The translations under genes were made by a program, and so were the position numbers. A stretch of DNA of 64,000 nucleotides from the NCBI RefSeq assembly GCF_003268775.1, contig NZ_QLSU01000027.1, positions 62,001 through 126,000 of the forward strand, written 5' to 3'. The notes beneath the pieces are model-generated. The model was not told the DNA's origin and did not search any database. It was given only the letters and a program-made list of their open reading frames with translations. The DNA comes from Paraburkholderia unamae. GTDB taxonomy: Bacteria > Pseudomonadota > Gammaproteobacteria > Burkholderiales > Burkholderiaceae. Below are positions 25,923-34,889 of the stretch, in pieces (positions within the stretch are counted from its first letter, which is position 1; every line of letters starts with the position of its first letter).

Positions 25923-26889
25923 ACTTCGCGCCCGCCGTCCTGCGCGAGCGCGACGGCCCGGTTGCGGCCGCGCGCGGCGAGACCATCGTGCGGCTGCGAT
26001 GGCGAATCTCCTTGCTGAACTCGGTGCACGCCTGGGTCATCAGGTCGGTCGAGCGGTACACCATGAACACATGGAAGTCGGGTAGCTCGTCGCGGATGGG
26101 CAGCGTGTGCAACGCGTCGCGATTGAGCACGAGCGGGCCGTCCGTGCTGTAGAACACGAAATCCGACCACATGCTGATGAGGTCCGTGCAGGTGGCGAGT
26201 TGCAGGCCGAGCAGATTCGATGCGCTCTGCACGACGCGCCTCGGCATGTCCAGGCGGTGCAGGCGCATGAGGCTCGCGAGCGGGCTGCCGGGGTCGTCGA
26301 GCGGGTCGAGCGTGAGCCAGTCGGCGTCGAGCAGATCGCGCAGGCGCGTGGCGCGCGCGAGCGGATGCCCCGGCCGTGCGGCGAGCAGCATGCCCACGGA
26401 AAAAAGCGGCTCCCACTGGAACGCACCCGTGCCGGGGCCGCTGTTGGTCGAAATGAGCGCGAGGTCCAGGCGGCCCTCACGCAACCCTTCGAGAATCTGC
26501 TGCGGCCGCATTTCGTACGCGTGCAGTGCCACGCCCGGAAAGCGCGCGCGAAACGCCGCGATGGAGGCGGGCAGCGGCCCGCTCGACGCCACCGCGGAAA
26601 AGCCGATATTCAACTGCGCCTCGGCGTGCCCCCGCATCGCTTCGATGTCTTCCTGCGCATGGCGCAACTCCTGCTCGACCACGCTTGCGCGCTTCACCAG
26701 CGCCCGCCCGTAGTTCGTGAGGCTCACGCCGCGCACCGAGCGCGACATGAGCGTCACGCCCAGTTCCCGCTCCAGTTCCGCGATCGCCTTGGACAGCGCC
26801 GGCTGCGATATATGCAGGCTGCGCGACGCCTCATGCATGCTGCCGTGCTGCGCAAGGGCGAGCAGGACACGCAACTGGTGCAGTTTCAT
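25921..26889 (-). CDS. LysR-family transcriptional regulator
   Basis: A 322-residue LysR regulator. The helix-turn-helix is at residues 1-60: MKLHQLRVLLALAQHGSMHE and SRSLHISQPALSKAIAELER. The effector-binding domain starts near residue 90 (QLNIGFSAVASSGPLPASI) and shows the two-lobe periplasmic-binding-like pattern. The C-terminal about 20 residues are basic and alanine-rich. It is divergent from an MHS transporter and an amidohydrolase and most likely activates them in response to their substrate. A short dyad, ATCT-N8-AGAT at 26961-26976, lies in the divergent gap and could be part of its site. Confidence 0.9.
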   Translation of the reverse strand: MKLHQLRVLLALAQHGSMHEASRSLHISQPALSKAIAELERELGVTLMSRSVRGVSLTNYGRALVKRASVVEQELRHAQEDIEAMRGHAEAQLNIGFSAVASSGPLPASIAAFRARFPGVALHAYEMRPQQILEGLREGRLDLALISTNSGPGTGAFQWEPLFSVGMLLAARPGHPLARATRLRDLLDADWLTLDPLDDPGSPLASLMRLHRLDMPRRVVQSASNLLGLQLATCTDLISMWSDFVFYSTDGPLVLNRDALHTLPIRDELPDFHVFMVYRSTDLMTQACTEFSKEIRHRSRTMVSPRAAATGPSRSRRTAGAK

Positions 26890-27089
26890 TCCGGATTCTC
26901 CCGCGCCGCGCTCATGGAAAACGACAATGGCCCGCGCCCGATGGTTATGGCGGTGATTCTATCTGGTTATCGAGATGAAAATTTGTGACTTCTTTCAAAA
27001 GTGAGACCGGCCTGAATATCGTCCGGCCACGTCGCATTCGCATCCTTTCATCTTTCCACCGCTGTCCTCACCGCTCGCGGAGATCCGCC

Positions 27090-28391
27090 ATGAATGACGC
27101 AACGCTCAGCGCCGACGCCTCGAAGCTCATTGCGCCGCCCGCGGCCGCTCGTCAGAGCCAGTTCCGCCTGATCGCCGCCTGTTCGATCGGCAATGCGCTC
27201 GAAATGTATGACTTCACGGTCTACAGCTTCTTCGCGCTTCTGATCGGCCGGCTCTTTTTCCCCTCCGATAGCCCCTATGGCTCGCTGCTGCTCGCCGTGG
27301 CGACCTTCGGCATCGGTTTCGTCATGCGCCCGCTCGGCGGCCTCGTGATCGGCAGCTATGCCGACCGGCGCGGGCGCAAGGCCGCGATGACGCTGACCAT
27401 TGCGTTGATGGTGGCGGGCACGCTGTGCATCGCGTTCGCGCCCACCTACGCGCAGGCCGGCGTGATGGGCTCGCTCGTGATTCTGTCCGGGCGTCTTTTG
27501 CAGGGCTTTTCGCTGGGCGGCGAGATCGGCGCGTCCACGGCCATGCTGATGGAGGCGGGCGAAGTGGGGCAGCGCGGCTTTCGCGTGAGCTGGCAACTGG
27601 GCAGCCAGGGCATCTCGGCGCTCATCGGCGCGCTCACGGGCGCGGTGCTGTACGCCACGCTGTCGCCGCAGGCGCTCGAAAGCTGGGGCTGGCGCCTGCC
27701 GTTTCTCGGCGGTCTTCTGATCGCGCCGGTGGGCCTCTATATCCGCTCGAAGCTCGACGAAACGCACGAAGCCGAACCCGATGCGCCGAGCCCGCTCGGC
27801 ACGCTCATGCGCGAGCACGGCGCGAAAGTGGGCCTTGGCATTCTCTCGGTCACGGCGGGCACGGTGGGCATGTATCTCGTGGTGTTCTTCATGCCGACCT
27901 ACATGATCCGCGTGCTCAAGATGCCGCCTTCGCTCTCGCTGCTCTCGGGCTGCGCCACGGGTCTCACGATGCTGGTCGCCTCGCTCGTGTCCGGGCGTCT
28001 GGCCGACCGTCTCGCGCGCCGCAAGCCGCTCGTGATCGGCGCGTTGCTTTTCAACGTGGTGGCCGTCGTGCCCGCATTCTGGCTCATGACGCACATGCCG
28101 AGCGTGCCGCTCGTGCTCGCGCTCTCGGTCATGCTGACCGCGGCGGCCAATCTCGGCTCGACACCCATGCTGCTGATGCTCATGGAATTGCTGCCCGCCA
28201 GCGTGCGCGCCAGCGGCCTGTCGGTCATCTACAGCGTGGGCGTGACGGTGTTCGGCGGCAGCTCGCAGTTCATCGTCACCTGGCTCATCGCGAAAACGGG
28301 CAATCCGCTTGCTCCCGCGCTCTACCTCGTTGCGTGCGGCGTTGTCACGCTGTGCGCCGTGAGCGCGATTCGCGAACGGCGCGTGAGCTGA
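27090..28391 (+). CDS. MFS transporter, metabolite:H+ symporter family
   Basis: A 433-residue twelve-segment MHS-family symporter. Marks are IGNALEMYDFTVYSFFALL in TM1, the loop GSYADRRGRKAAMTL after TM2, GRLLQGFSLGGEIGAST in TM4-TM5, and SGRLADRLARRKPLVI in the second half. ATG 27090 gives a normal length; upstream in-frame sequence to 26985 has no ribosome site. It is followed 43 bases later by an M20 amidohydrolase on the same strand, so it probably imports the acylated or amidated compound that the hydrolase cleaves. Confidence 0.87.
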   Translation: MNDATLSADASKLIAPPAAARQSQFRLIAACSIGNALEMYDFTVYSFFALLIGRLFFPSDSPYGSLLLAVATFGIGFVMRPLGGLVIGSYADRRGRKAAMTLTIALMVAGTLCIAFAPTYAQAGVMGSLVILSGRLLQGFSLGGEIGASTAMLMEAGEVGQRGFRVSWQLGSQGISALIGALTGAVLYATLSPQALESWGWRLPFLGGLLIAPVGLYIRSKLDETHEAEPDAPSPLGTLMREHGAKVGLGILSVTAGTVGMYLVVFFMPTYMIRVLKMPPSLSLLSGCATGLTMLVASLVSGRLADRLARRKPLVIGALLFNVVAVVPAFWLMTHMPSVPLVLALSVMLTAAANLGSTPMLLMLMELLPASVRASGLSVIYSVGVTVFGGSSQFIVTWLIAKTGNPLAPALYLVACGVVTLCAVSAIRERRVS

Positions 28392-28434
28392 GAGCGCACG
28401 CCTTTCGATCCTTCACTCGAACTACGGAATCCTC

Positions 28435-29646
28435 ATGAAACGCGAATCCACGCTCACTCCGTTCCAGTTGCTGCCCACCTTGCTGCCGGAGATCGAGATC
28501 GACGCCGAGACCTTCATCGGCATTCGCCGGCAGATTCATTCTCAGCCCGAACTAGGCTTCGAGGTGGGCGCAACCGCGAAGCTCGTCGCCATGCTGCTGG
28601 AAAAATGGGGCTACGAGGTGCATACGGGCATAGGCAAGAGCGGGGTGGTGGGGCAGTTGAAAGTGGGCGACGGCAAGCGCCGGCTCGGCATACGCGCCGA
28701 CATGGACGCCTTGCCGATCGTCGAGAATACGGGGCTGCCTTACGCCAGCCAGTCGCCCGGCAAGATGCACGCATGCGGCCACGACGGCCATACGGCGATC
28801 CTGCTTGCCGCCGCGAAAACGCTGGCCGAGCGGCGCGACTTCAACGGCACGCTCAACCTGATTTTCCAGCCCGACGAGGAGAACCTGTGCGGTGCGAAGG
28901 CGATGATCGAAGACGGTCTCTTCGAGCGCTTTCCCTGCGACGCGGTCTACGCGCTGCACAACATGCCGGGCGTGCCGGCGGGCACGTTCCGCGTGTTGAC
29001 GGGGTCGGTGAGCCTGTCCTCGGACGTGGCCGACGTCACGCTCAAGGGCGTGGGCGGCCACGGCGCAATGCCGCATCGCGTGAAGGACCCCATCGTGGCC
29101 TCGGCGGCGCTCGTCACGGCGCTGCAAACCATCGTGGCGCGCAACGTGGCGCCCGATGAACCGGCCGTGGTGTCGGTGGGCTACATTCGCGGCGGCGCGA
29201 CCCACAACGTGATTCCCGAGTCGGTCACGCTCGGCCTGAATATTCGCGCGGCGCGCGCCGAGACGCGTGCGCTCGTGGAGGCGCGCGTGCGCGAGATCGT
29301 CACGCTCACGGCGCAGGCGCACGGCGTGGAGGCACATATCGACTATCGGCAACTGACGCCGCCCATGGTCAATGCGCCCGAGGAAACCGCACTCGCGCAA
29401 GCGGTATGCACGGAGCTGGTGGGCGAGCAGAACGTGGTCGTGCAGGCGCCCAAGGGCCTGAACGGCAGCGAGGACTTCGCGTGGATGCTCAACGCGGTGC
29501 CGGGCTGCTACCTGCTGCTCGGCAACGGCGAAGGCGAGTTCGGCGGCTGCATGGTGCACAACCCCGGCTATGACTTCAACGACCAGGTGCTGCCGCTCGG
29601 CGCGGCGTGCTGGGTGCGGCTTGCGCAGCGCTTTCTCGCGGCGTGA
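28435..29646 (+). CDS. M20-family amidohydrolase (hippurate hydrolase-like)
   Basis: A 403-residue zinc-type amidohydrolase of the M20D/ACY1 group, which splits N-acyl amino acids such as hippurate or indole-3-acetyl conjugates. Seen motifs: RRQIHSQPELGFE, the aspartate in GIRADMDALPIVE, the metal-binding HACGHDGHTAILLAA, the acidic pair QPDEENLCGAKAM, HNMPG and the C-terminal GSEDFAW. The small dimerisation domain lies in the middle (VTLKGVGGHGAMPH). Length is normal. It is cytoplasmic, with no signal peptide, and forms a pair with the transporter upstream; the true acyl substrate is not fixed by sequence. Confidence 0.88.
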   Translation: MKRESTLTPFQLLPTLLPEIEIDAETFIGIRRQIHSQPELGFEVGATAKLVAMLLEKWGYEVHTGIGKSGVVGQLKVGDGKRRLGIRADMDALPIVENTGLPYASQSPGKMHACGHDGHTAILLAAAKTLAERRDFNGTLNLIFQPDEENLCGAKAMIEDGLFERFPCDAVYALHNMPGVPAGTFRVLTGSVSLSSDVADVTLKGVGGHGAMPHRVKDPIVASAALVTALQTIVARNVAPDEPAVVSVGYIRGGATHNVIPESVTLGLNIRAARAETRALVEARVREIVTLTAQAHGVEAHIDYRQLTPPMVNAPEETALAQAVCTELVGEQNVVVQAPKGLNGSEDFAWMLNAVPGCYLLLGNGEGEFGGCMVHNPGYDFNDQVLPLGAACWVRLAQRFLAA

Positions 29647-29660
29647 TGAAGCGCGGTTGA

Positions 29661-30413
29661 TTAGTCATTCGAAGCATTGACCGATGTCCCGGCCGTGGCG
29701 CCGGGCGCGAGCGATTCGGGCGTGAGCCCCAAGCGCTCGCGCAGGTCGAGCCACCCGCGCGGCGTGACCTGCACCGCGCGCGATGCGGGCGCGCGGCGCA
29801 TCCAGCCGCGCTCGCACAGCAGTTCGAGAAAAGCCACGCCAAGCGGCCCGGCCAGATGATGCTCACGCTCGGTCCAGTCGAGGCACTGGCGGGCAATGCC
29901 GTGGCGGCCGGGCTTCAATGCGGCGACGTCGAGCCCGAGTTCGCGGAACCATTCGATGCCAGCGGGCGTCACCGCAAAGCGCTTGTCGGCTTCGGCCGTG
30001 ATCAAGCCCACGTGGGTGAGGCAGCCCGTGATCGCCACGCCGACCTTGCCCGCCAGATGGTCGTAACAGCAGCGCGCAAAGCGTAGCTGCTGCGCCTCGC
30101 GGCCCAATGGCTTGCGCCGCACCGGCGCGCGCGCGCCGACCGTGGCCAGGCTTTCGAGCAGGGCGGCCACTTGTGCGTCCGCGAGCCGGTAATAGCGGTG
30201 CCGGCCTTCCTTTTCGACCGCGAGCAAGCCGCCGTCCAGCAGCTTCGCCAGATGGCTGCTCGCGGTTTGCGCGGTCACGCCGGCGGCGTAGGCCAATTCG
30301 CCCGCGGGCAGCGCGCGGCCGTCCGCGAGCGCCATCAGCATGGCGGCGCGGGCGGTGTCGGCGATCAGGAAGGCGGTGGCGGACACCCGCGGCTGCTCGT
30401 TCATGCCATTCAT
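29661..30413 (-). CDS. ArsR-type winged-helix regulator
   Basis: A 250-residue regulator. The N-terminal third is an ArsR-like winged helix (ARAAMLMALADGRALPAGEL and VTAQTASSHLAKLLDGGLL, with wing EGRHRYYRL). The rest is a conserved domain with CYDHLAGKVGVAITGCLTHVGL (part) and DWTEREHHLAGPLGVAFL, known from metal-independent ArsR regulators next to exporters. ATG 30413 has a GGAGA site. It is divergent from the DHA2 exporter gene 138 bases away and probably represses it. It is convergent with the amidohydrolase. Confidence 0.85.
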   Translation of the reverse strand: MNGMNEQPRVSATAFLIADTARAAMLMALADGRALPAGELAYAAGVTAQTASSHLAKLLDGGLLAVEKEGRHRYYRLADAQVAALLESLATVGARAPVRRKPLGREAQQLRFARCCYDHLAGKVGVAITGCLTHVGLITAEADKRFAVTPAGIEWFRELGLDVAALKPGRHGIARQCLDWTEREHHLAGPLGVAFLELLCERGWMRRAPASRAVQVTPRGWLDLRERLGLTPESLAPGATAGTSVNASND

Positions 30414-30551
30414 GGGCTTCTCCGGTATGTGCCGCTAGCGTAACGCGCGAGGCGGGTCGCATGCTTCGACACGCGTCGAAGCATCGCGTCTGTCGTGCGC
30501 CGGATACTGGGCTCGTTGCCGGTCTTTTCGCTCCGGCACAGCGGAGAGCCC

Positions 30552-31949
30552 ATGCAGACACACAGTCGCGAACAGCAACGCCGGGTGCTCCTGGCAACCA
30601 GCATCAGCTATGTCGTGGTGATCCTCGACACCTCGATCGTCAACGTCGCGCTCGAACGCATCGGCGCGAGCCTCGCGGGCGGCGTGGCCGGTCTCCAATG
30701 GGTGGTGAACGCCTACACCCTCACGTTCGCGAGCCTGCTGCTCACGGGCGGCACGCTCGGCGACCGGCTCGGCGCGCGCAACGTGTACATGGCCGGGCTC
30801 GCGACCTTCACCGTGGCGTCCGCATGGTGCGGCGCGGCGCCGAGCCTCGCGCTGCTCACGGCCGGGCGCGTGCTGCAAGGCATCGGCGCCGCACTGCTCG
30901 TGCCCGCTTCCATGGCGCTCATCCACGGCGCGTGCGCCAGCGCGCGCGAGCGCGCCGCCGCGTTCGGCGTGTGGGCCGGGCTCGGCGGCGTGGCGATGGC
31001 GGCCGGGCCGTTGCTGGGCGGGGTGATCATCGGCCTCGCCGGCTGGCGCAGCCTCTTTTTGCTCAACGTGCCCGTGTGCCTGGCGGGCATTGTCATGGCC
31101 GCACGCGTGGCGCCGCCGACGGGCGCACACGCGTCGCGCCGGCTCGATCTCGCGGGCCAGGCGGCGGCCATCGCCGCGCTTGCGCTGCTCAATGCCGCCA
31201 TCATCGAGGCGCCTTCGCGCGGCTGGCTCTCGCCGTTCGTCGTGGCCGGGCTCGTCGTGGCGGTGGCCGCCGCGCTCGCGTTCGTCGCGCTGCAAAAACA
31301 CCGCGCGTAGCCCATGCTGCCGCTCGGCTTCTTTCGCCAGCCCGTGTTCGGCGCCGCCGTGCTGGTTTCGATGATTTCGGCGTTCACGTTCTACGGCTTG
31401 TTGTTCGACCTCAGCCTGTATTTCCAGCAAACGCGCGGCTATGCGCCATTGCGCGCAGGCCTCGCGTTTCTGCCGCTCACCGTGGTGGTGCCGGCCGGCA
31501 GCCTGCTTTCGCAGCGCGCCGTGGCATGGCTCGGGCCGCGCGCGCTCGTCGCGCTCGCGTGCCTGCTTGCGGCGGCGGGCTACCTGGGCGCGACGGTGTG
31601 CGTGCCGGGCGCGCGTTACGCGGTGCTGGCCATGCCGTTGCCGGCCATTGGACTCGCCGCGAGCCTCATCACGCCCGCTGCCACGGCCGCGCTCATGGCG
31701 ACGGTCGATCAGGCGCGCTCCGGCGTGGCGGCGGGCGTGCTCAACGCGGCCCGGCAGACGGGCGCGGCGCTCGGCGTGGCGGTGGCGGGCGCGTGGCTCG
31801 GCGCAAGCCTTTCGATCGGCGCGGGCATGCGCGCGAACCTGCTGGTCGCCGCCGCGCTCTCGGCCGTGGCGGCGTGGACGTGGTGGCACGCGTGGGCGCG
31901 TCATGCGTCGCTGCCGCAAAGCGTGGAGAAGGTGACTGCGGCGAAGTAG
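30552..31949 (+). pseudogene. DHA2-family MFS drug exporter interrupted by one in-frame TAG
   Basis: The full reading frame encodes a 14-segment EmrB/QacA-type exporter. Motif-rich parts are ILDTSIVNVALERIG (TM1, motif D1), LQWVVNAYTLTFASLLLTGG and GDRLGARNVYMAG (motif A). Translation reads through LAFVALQKHRA, then TAG at 31308-31310, and continues in the same frame with PMLPLGFFRQPVFGAAVL, exactly the usual loop between segments 8 and 9. No frameshift is needed: one base change from a sense codon (for example CAG or GAG) explains it. The start ATG 30552 has a GGAGA site. It could be a recent nonsense mutation, a sequencing error, a readthrough site, or two half-proteins with a restart at ATG 31314. 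Confidence 0.85.
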
Positions 31950-32081
31950 GGCGATGCAGGCCAACCCCCGAAGCCGCCTCGTGCTCAACCCTGGCTCATC
32001 GTGGATGCATTCCAGGATAAAGTGCGCATGCATGCGTCGCGCATCTCGCGCGGGCGCTGTCGCCGTTGAAGGAGGTTGGTC

Positions 32082-32486
32082 ATGGCCGAGTACGGGCAGC
32101 ATCCCTCATCCGTGCTGGCGCTCAAGAGCGCACACGATTTCGACACGACGATCGCGCGCCTGAAGACCGCGCTGGCGACGGCGGGCGCGGCCGTATTCGC
32201 CGACGTGGACCAGCGAGAGGCGGCGCAAACCGCCGGGCTCGACCTGCGCCGCACGCGGCTCATCCTGTTCGGCAACCCGAAGGCGGGCACCCCGGTGATG
32301 GCGGCGAACCCGCATGCCGCGGTGGAACTGCCGCTGCGCATGGTGGTGTGGGAGGACGACCAGGGGCACACGCGGCTCGATTACCGCGATGTCTCGCAAA
32401 CGCTGGGGCCGCTGTACGGCATCGACGCCGAGGTGCTCGTGCCGCTGCAACGCGTGGTGGCGCTGCTCCAGACCGCCGTGCAGTAG
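32082..32486 (+). CDS. DUF302-domain protein
   Basis: A 134-residue protein of the DUF302 family. Visible marks are the opening SAHDFDTTIARLKTALATAG, the middle RRTRLILFGNPKAGTPVMA, in which GNPK is the family signature, and YRDVSQTLGPLYGIDAE. No signal peptide is seen. The ATG at 32082 has a clear AAGGAGG site six to seven bases upstream; a TTG at 32076 in frame is ignored. Function is unknown, although family members in other bacteria appear with envelope or redox genes. It stands alone here. Confidence 0.82.
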   Translation: MAEYGQHPSSVLALKSAHDFDTTIARLKTALATAGAAVFADVDQREAAQTAGLDLRRTRLILFGNPKAGTPVMAANPHAAVELPLRMVVWEDDQGHTRLDYRDVSQTLGPLYGIDAEVLVPLQRVVALLQTAVQ

Positions 32487-32644
32487 CGGTCCCGAGGCGG
32501 GCCCCGGCAGTGGGTGGGTGGCTCTCTTCGGCACCCGCTTAAAAAATTGACAGGCGCGGCGCGCTTCGCTTAACGTAAGCGGCTTGTGACTTTGCCCGGC
32601 TCCCGCGCAAAGCGCGCCTCCCGCCGCAAGCCCACCATCCGCCG

Positions 32645-33928
32645 ATGACTGCCCCGCCCGAATCCCCCGCCGATCCGTCACGCGATCGCACCGGGGCGCC
32701 TGCCTCGACTTCCGCCTCCGTTACGTCTGAATCCCCCGCCGCGCAGTACTGGCGCCGCAATCTCGCGGTCTGCGTGGTCGGTTCGTTCACGACGCTCGTG
32801 GCGATGACGCTGATGCTGCCGTTCCTGCCGCTCTACGTCGAGGAACTGGGCGTGCACGGGCACGCGGCGATCGTGCAGTGGTCGGGCATCGCGTATAGCG
32901 CGACCTTCTTCACCGCCGCGCTCGTCGCGCCGCTGTGGGGGCGCCTGGGCGATCGCTACGGCCGCAAGCCCATGCTCGTGCGCGCGAGCCTCGGCATGGC
33001 GGTCACGATGTCGCTCATCGGCATGTCGCGCAACATCTGGGAGCTCGTCGCGCTGCGTCTCGTCGCGGGTTTCGCAGGCGGCTATTCGTCGGGCTCGACC
33101 ATTCTCGTCGCCACGCAAACGCCGCGTCACCGCTCGGCCTGGGCGCTCGGCGTCCTCTCCTCGGGCATCATGGCGGGCAATCTCATCGGGCCGCTGCTGG
33201 GCGGCTCGCTGCCGCCGCTCATCGGCCTGCGCGGTACGTTCTGGGTGGCGGGCGCGGCGATCTTCGCGGCCTTCGTCGCGACCTGCGTGCTCGTGAAGGA
33301 AGCGCCGCGCCCCGCGCGCGCCGCGAAGCACGCTGCGGGCGGCGGCTGGTCCGCGCTGCCCGACAAGCGGCCGATCATCGCCATGCTCGTGACCGGCATG
33401 CTGCTGATGCTCGCCAACATGTCGATCGAGCCCATCATCACCGTGTATGTGGCGACGCTCGTGCCCAATCCCGCGCGCGTGACTTTCGTCGCGGGCCTCG
33501 CGATGTCGGCGGCGGCGCTCGGCAGCATCGTCTCGGCCTCGCGGCTCGGGCGCGTCGCGGACCGCGTGGGCCACGCGAAGGTGATCGTGGGCGCGCTGGC
33601 GGCCTCGGCGCTGCTGCTCGTGCCGCAGGCGTTCGTCACGGCGGGCTGGCAACTCGTTGCGCTGCGCTTTCTCATGGGCGTGTCGCTCGCGGCGCTCTTG
33701 CCGTGTATCGCAACCGTCATTCGCCACAGCGCGCCCGACCAATCGGCGGGCACCGTGCTCGGCTATTCGGTTTCGGCGCAGTTCGCGGGGCAGGTGCTCG
33801 GGCCGCTGATCGGCGGCTTCGTGGGCGGCCATCTGGGCATGCGCGCCGTGTTTCTCGGCACGAGCTGCCTGATGCTGGCGGGCGCGCTTTACGTGTGGCG
33901 CGCGGTGGGCTTCGCCCGGCGCACATAA
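32645..33928 (+). CDS. MFS exporter, DHA1 (MdtG-like) family
   Basis: A 427-residue twelve-segment MFS transporter with a 35-residue hydrophilic N-terminal tail. Marks are ATFFTAALVAPLWGRLGDRY, GRKPMLVRASLGMAVTMSL (motif A), and RLVAGFAGGYSSGSTILVA with GIMAGNLIGPLLGGSLPPL (motif C of proton-coupled exporters). This fits the MdtG/PmrA group of drug:H+ antiporters. No regulator adjoins. Substrate is unknown. Confidence 0.82.
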   Translation: MTAPPESPADPSRDRTGAPASTSASVTSESPAAQYWRRNLAVCVVGSFTTLVAMTLMLPFLPLYVEELGVHGHAAIVQWSGIAYSATFFTAALVAPLWGRLGDRYGRKPMLVRASLGMAVTMSLIGMSRNIWELVALRLVAGFAGGYSSGSTILVATQTPRHRSAWALGVLSSGIMAGNLIGPLLGGSLPPLIGLRGTFWVAGAAIFAAFVATCVLVKEAPRPARAAKHAAGGGWSALPDKRPIIAMLVTGMLLMLANMSIEPIITVYVATLVPNPARVTFVAGLAMSAAALGSIVSASRLGRVADRVGHAKVIVGALAASALLLVPQAFVTAGWQLVALRFLMGVSLAALLPCIATVIRHSAPDQSAGTVLGYSVSAQFAGQVLGPLIGGFVGGHLGMRAVFLGTSCLMLAGALYVWRAVGFARRT

Positions 33929-34066
33929 CGCGGCAGCGGGGTTGGCGAGGCGAGGGTGGCGGCGTGCGCCGCCTGCGTTCATCGCTCGTTCATTGCCTCG
34001 CGCGCGTCGGCCGCGCTTCGCTGGCGCGGCGCGCTGCGCGGTTCCAGGCCTGATTCGAAGCGCGGC

Positions 34067-34324
34067 TCAATGGCCGAAGAAAACGTCGCACTCGGGACGC
34101 GGCCAGCACATCTTGCCCGTGCGATGGCCCGAGGCGCCACGCGTATCCGGCGTGCCGCCATACGACATGTCGGTGCTGGCCTGGGCCGAAGCATCGGCGT
34201 CTTCAGTCATCGTTTGATGCGCGCGATCCTGCGAGACAGGCTCGTCCTTCGCGCGCGCCGTGCCCGGCGCGGCGGCCGCCACGGCCGTCACGCATGCGGC
34301 GATCAACGCCAAGCGCATGTTCAT
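34067..34324 (-). CDS. Small secreted hypothetical protein (85 aa)
   Basis: An 85-residue protein with a clear Sec signal peptide, MNMRLALIAACVTAVAAAAP, and predicted cleavage after GTARA. The mature peptide of about 60 residues is polar and acidic, with SYGGTPDTRGASG and the C-terminal CWPRPECDVFFGH, whose two cysteines could form a disulphide. The start is supported by the strong AAAGGAGG site upstream of ATG 34324. Small periplasmic proteins with this GGTPDT-then-cysteine layout seem common in Burkholderiaceae, but no function is known. Confidence 0.7.
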   Translation of the reverse strand: MNMRLALIAACVTAVAAAAPGTARAKDEPVSQDRAHQTMTEDADASAQASTDMSYGGTPDTRGASGHRTGKMCWPRPECDVFFGH

Positions 34325-34889
34325 TTGAACCTCCTTTCTCGAGTGTGCGCCTTGGCCCCGCGGCGCTCGCGGCGCGAACGCACGCGAGCCGGGCGCAGGG
34401 CCTCGCTCGCACACTCATCTGGAAAGTCGGAATACCGGCGCGCAGCGCACGGCTGCCGAACGTGTTAGCTCACTGCTCCACGTGGGAAGCGCGCCCACGC
34501 ATTCGGGGGCGGCACAGGGCGGCGCGACGCAAGGAGAAGGGGCGAGCGGGCGCGCAGAGAACATCCGCACTGCACTTTCAGTTATAGCTCGCGCCGCCGG
34601 GAGTGCAATCGGGCCATACACGGGTGCCTGGTAACCGTTGTTTCGGGCCGCGCCGCACGGCCGATATCTGCACGATTCTTTCGGTCGTGAAACAAGTCGA
34701 AAGGATTCGGAAATTAAACGTTCGCCGTGTAGTCATCTTGCGATGTTGTAATGCGCTCGCTCTGATGTAAGGCGCATTGGGGCTCGTTCGCTAGACGAGC
34801 CTCACCTGGAACGTGACGGCAGGGCGCACATGTGCGCGTCGCGTCCCAGGACCCAAAAGCAACTCAAACAATCGATGGAGCCCAACTAC
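34325..34889. other. 565-base intergenic region before the phosphoesterase gene
   Basis: No gene is supported. The only clear structure is the inverted repeat GGCTCGT-TCGCTAG-ACGAGCC at 34781-34801, 89 bases before the phosphoesterase start. A stretch richer in A/T at about 34680-34750 may hold the promoter. PhoB-box-like 7-mers were sought because of the phosphatase; nothing convincing was found. Confidence 0.5.

Noticed and set aside
31314..31949. The second half of the DHA2 exporter as an independent gene
   Set aside because: It begins in the loop before segment 9, has no ribosome site at 31314, and is in frame with the first half; one interrupted gene is simpler.
34680..34800. Possible PhoB box upstream of the AcpA-type phosphoesterase
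   Set aside because: 7-mers such as TTGTAAT are present, but not in the tandem 11-base spacing needed for a Pho box.
34845..34858. CCCAGGACCCAAAA, also found at 63323-63336 before the final MFS gene, as a shared regulatory element
   Set aside because: A 14-base match between two places in a 64 kb window is expected several times by chance, and the two contexts differ in distance to the start codon.
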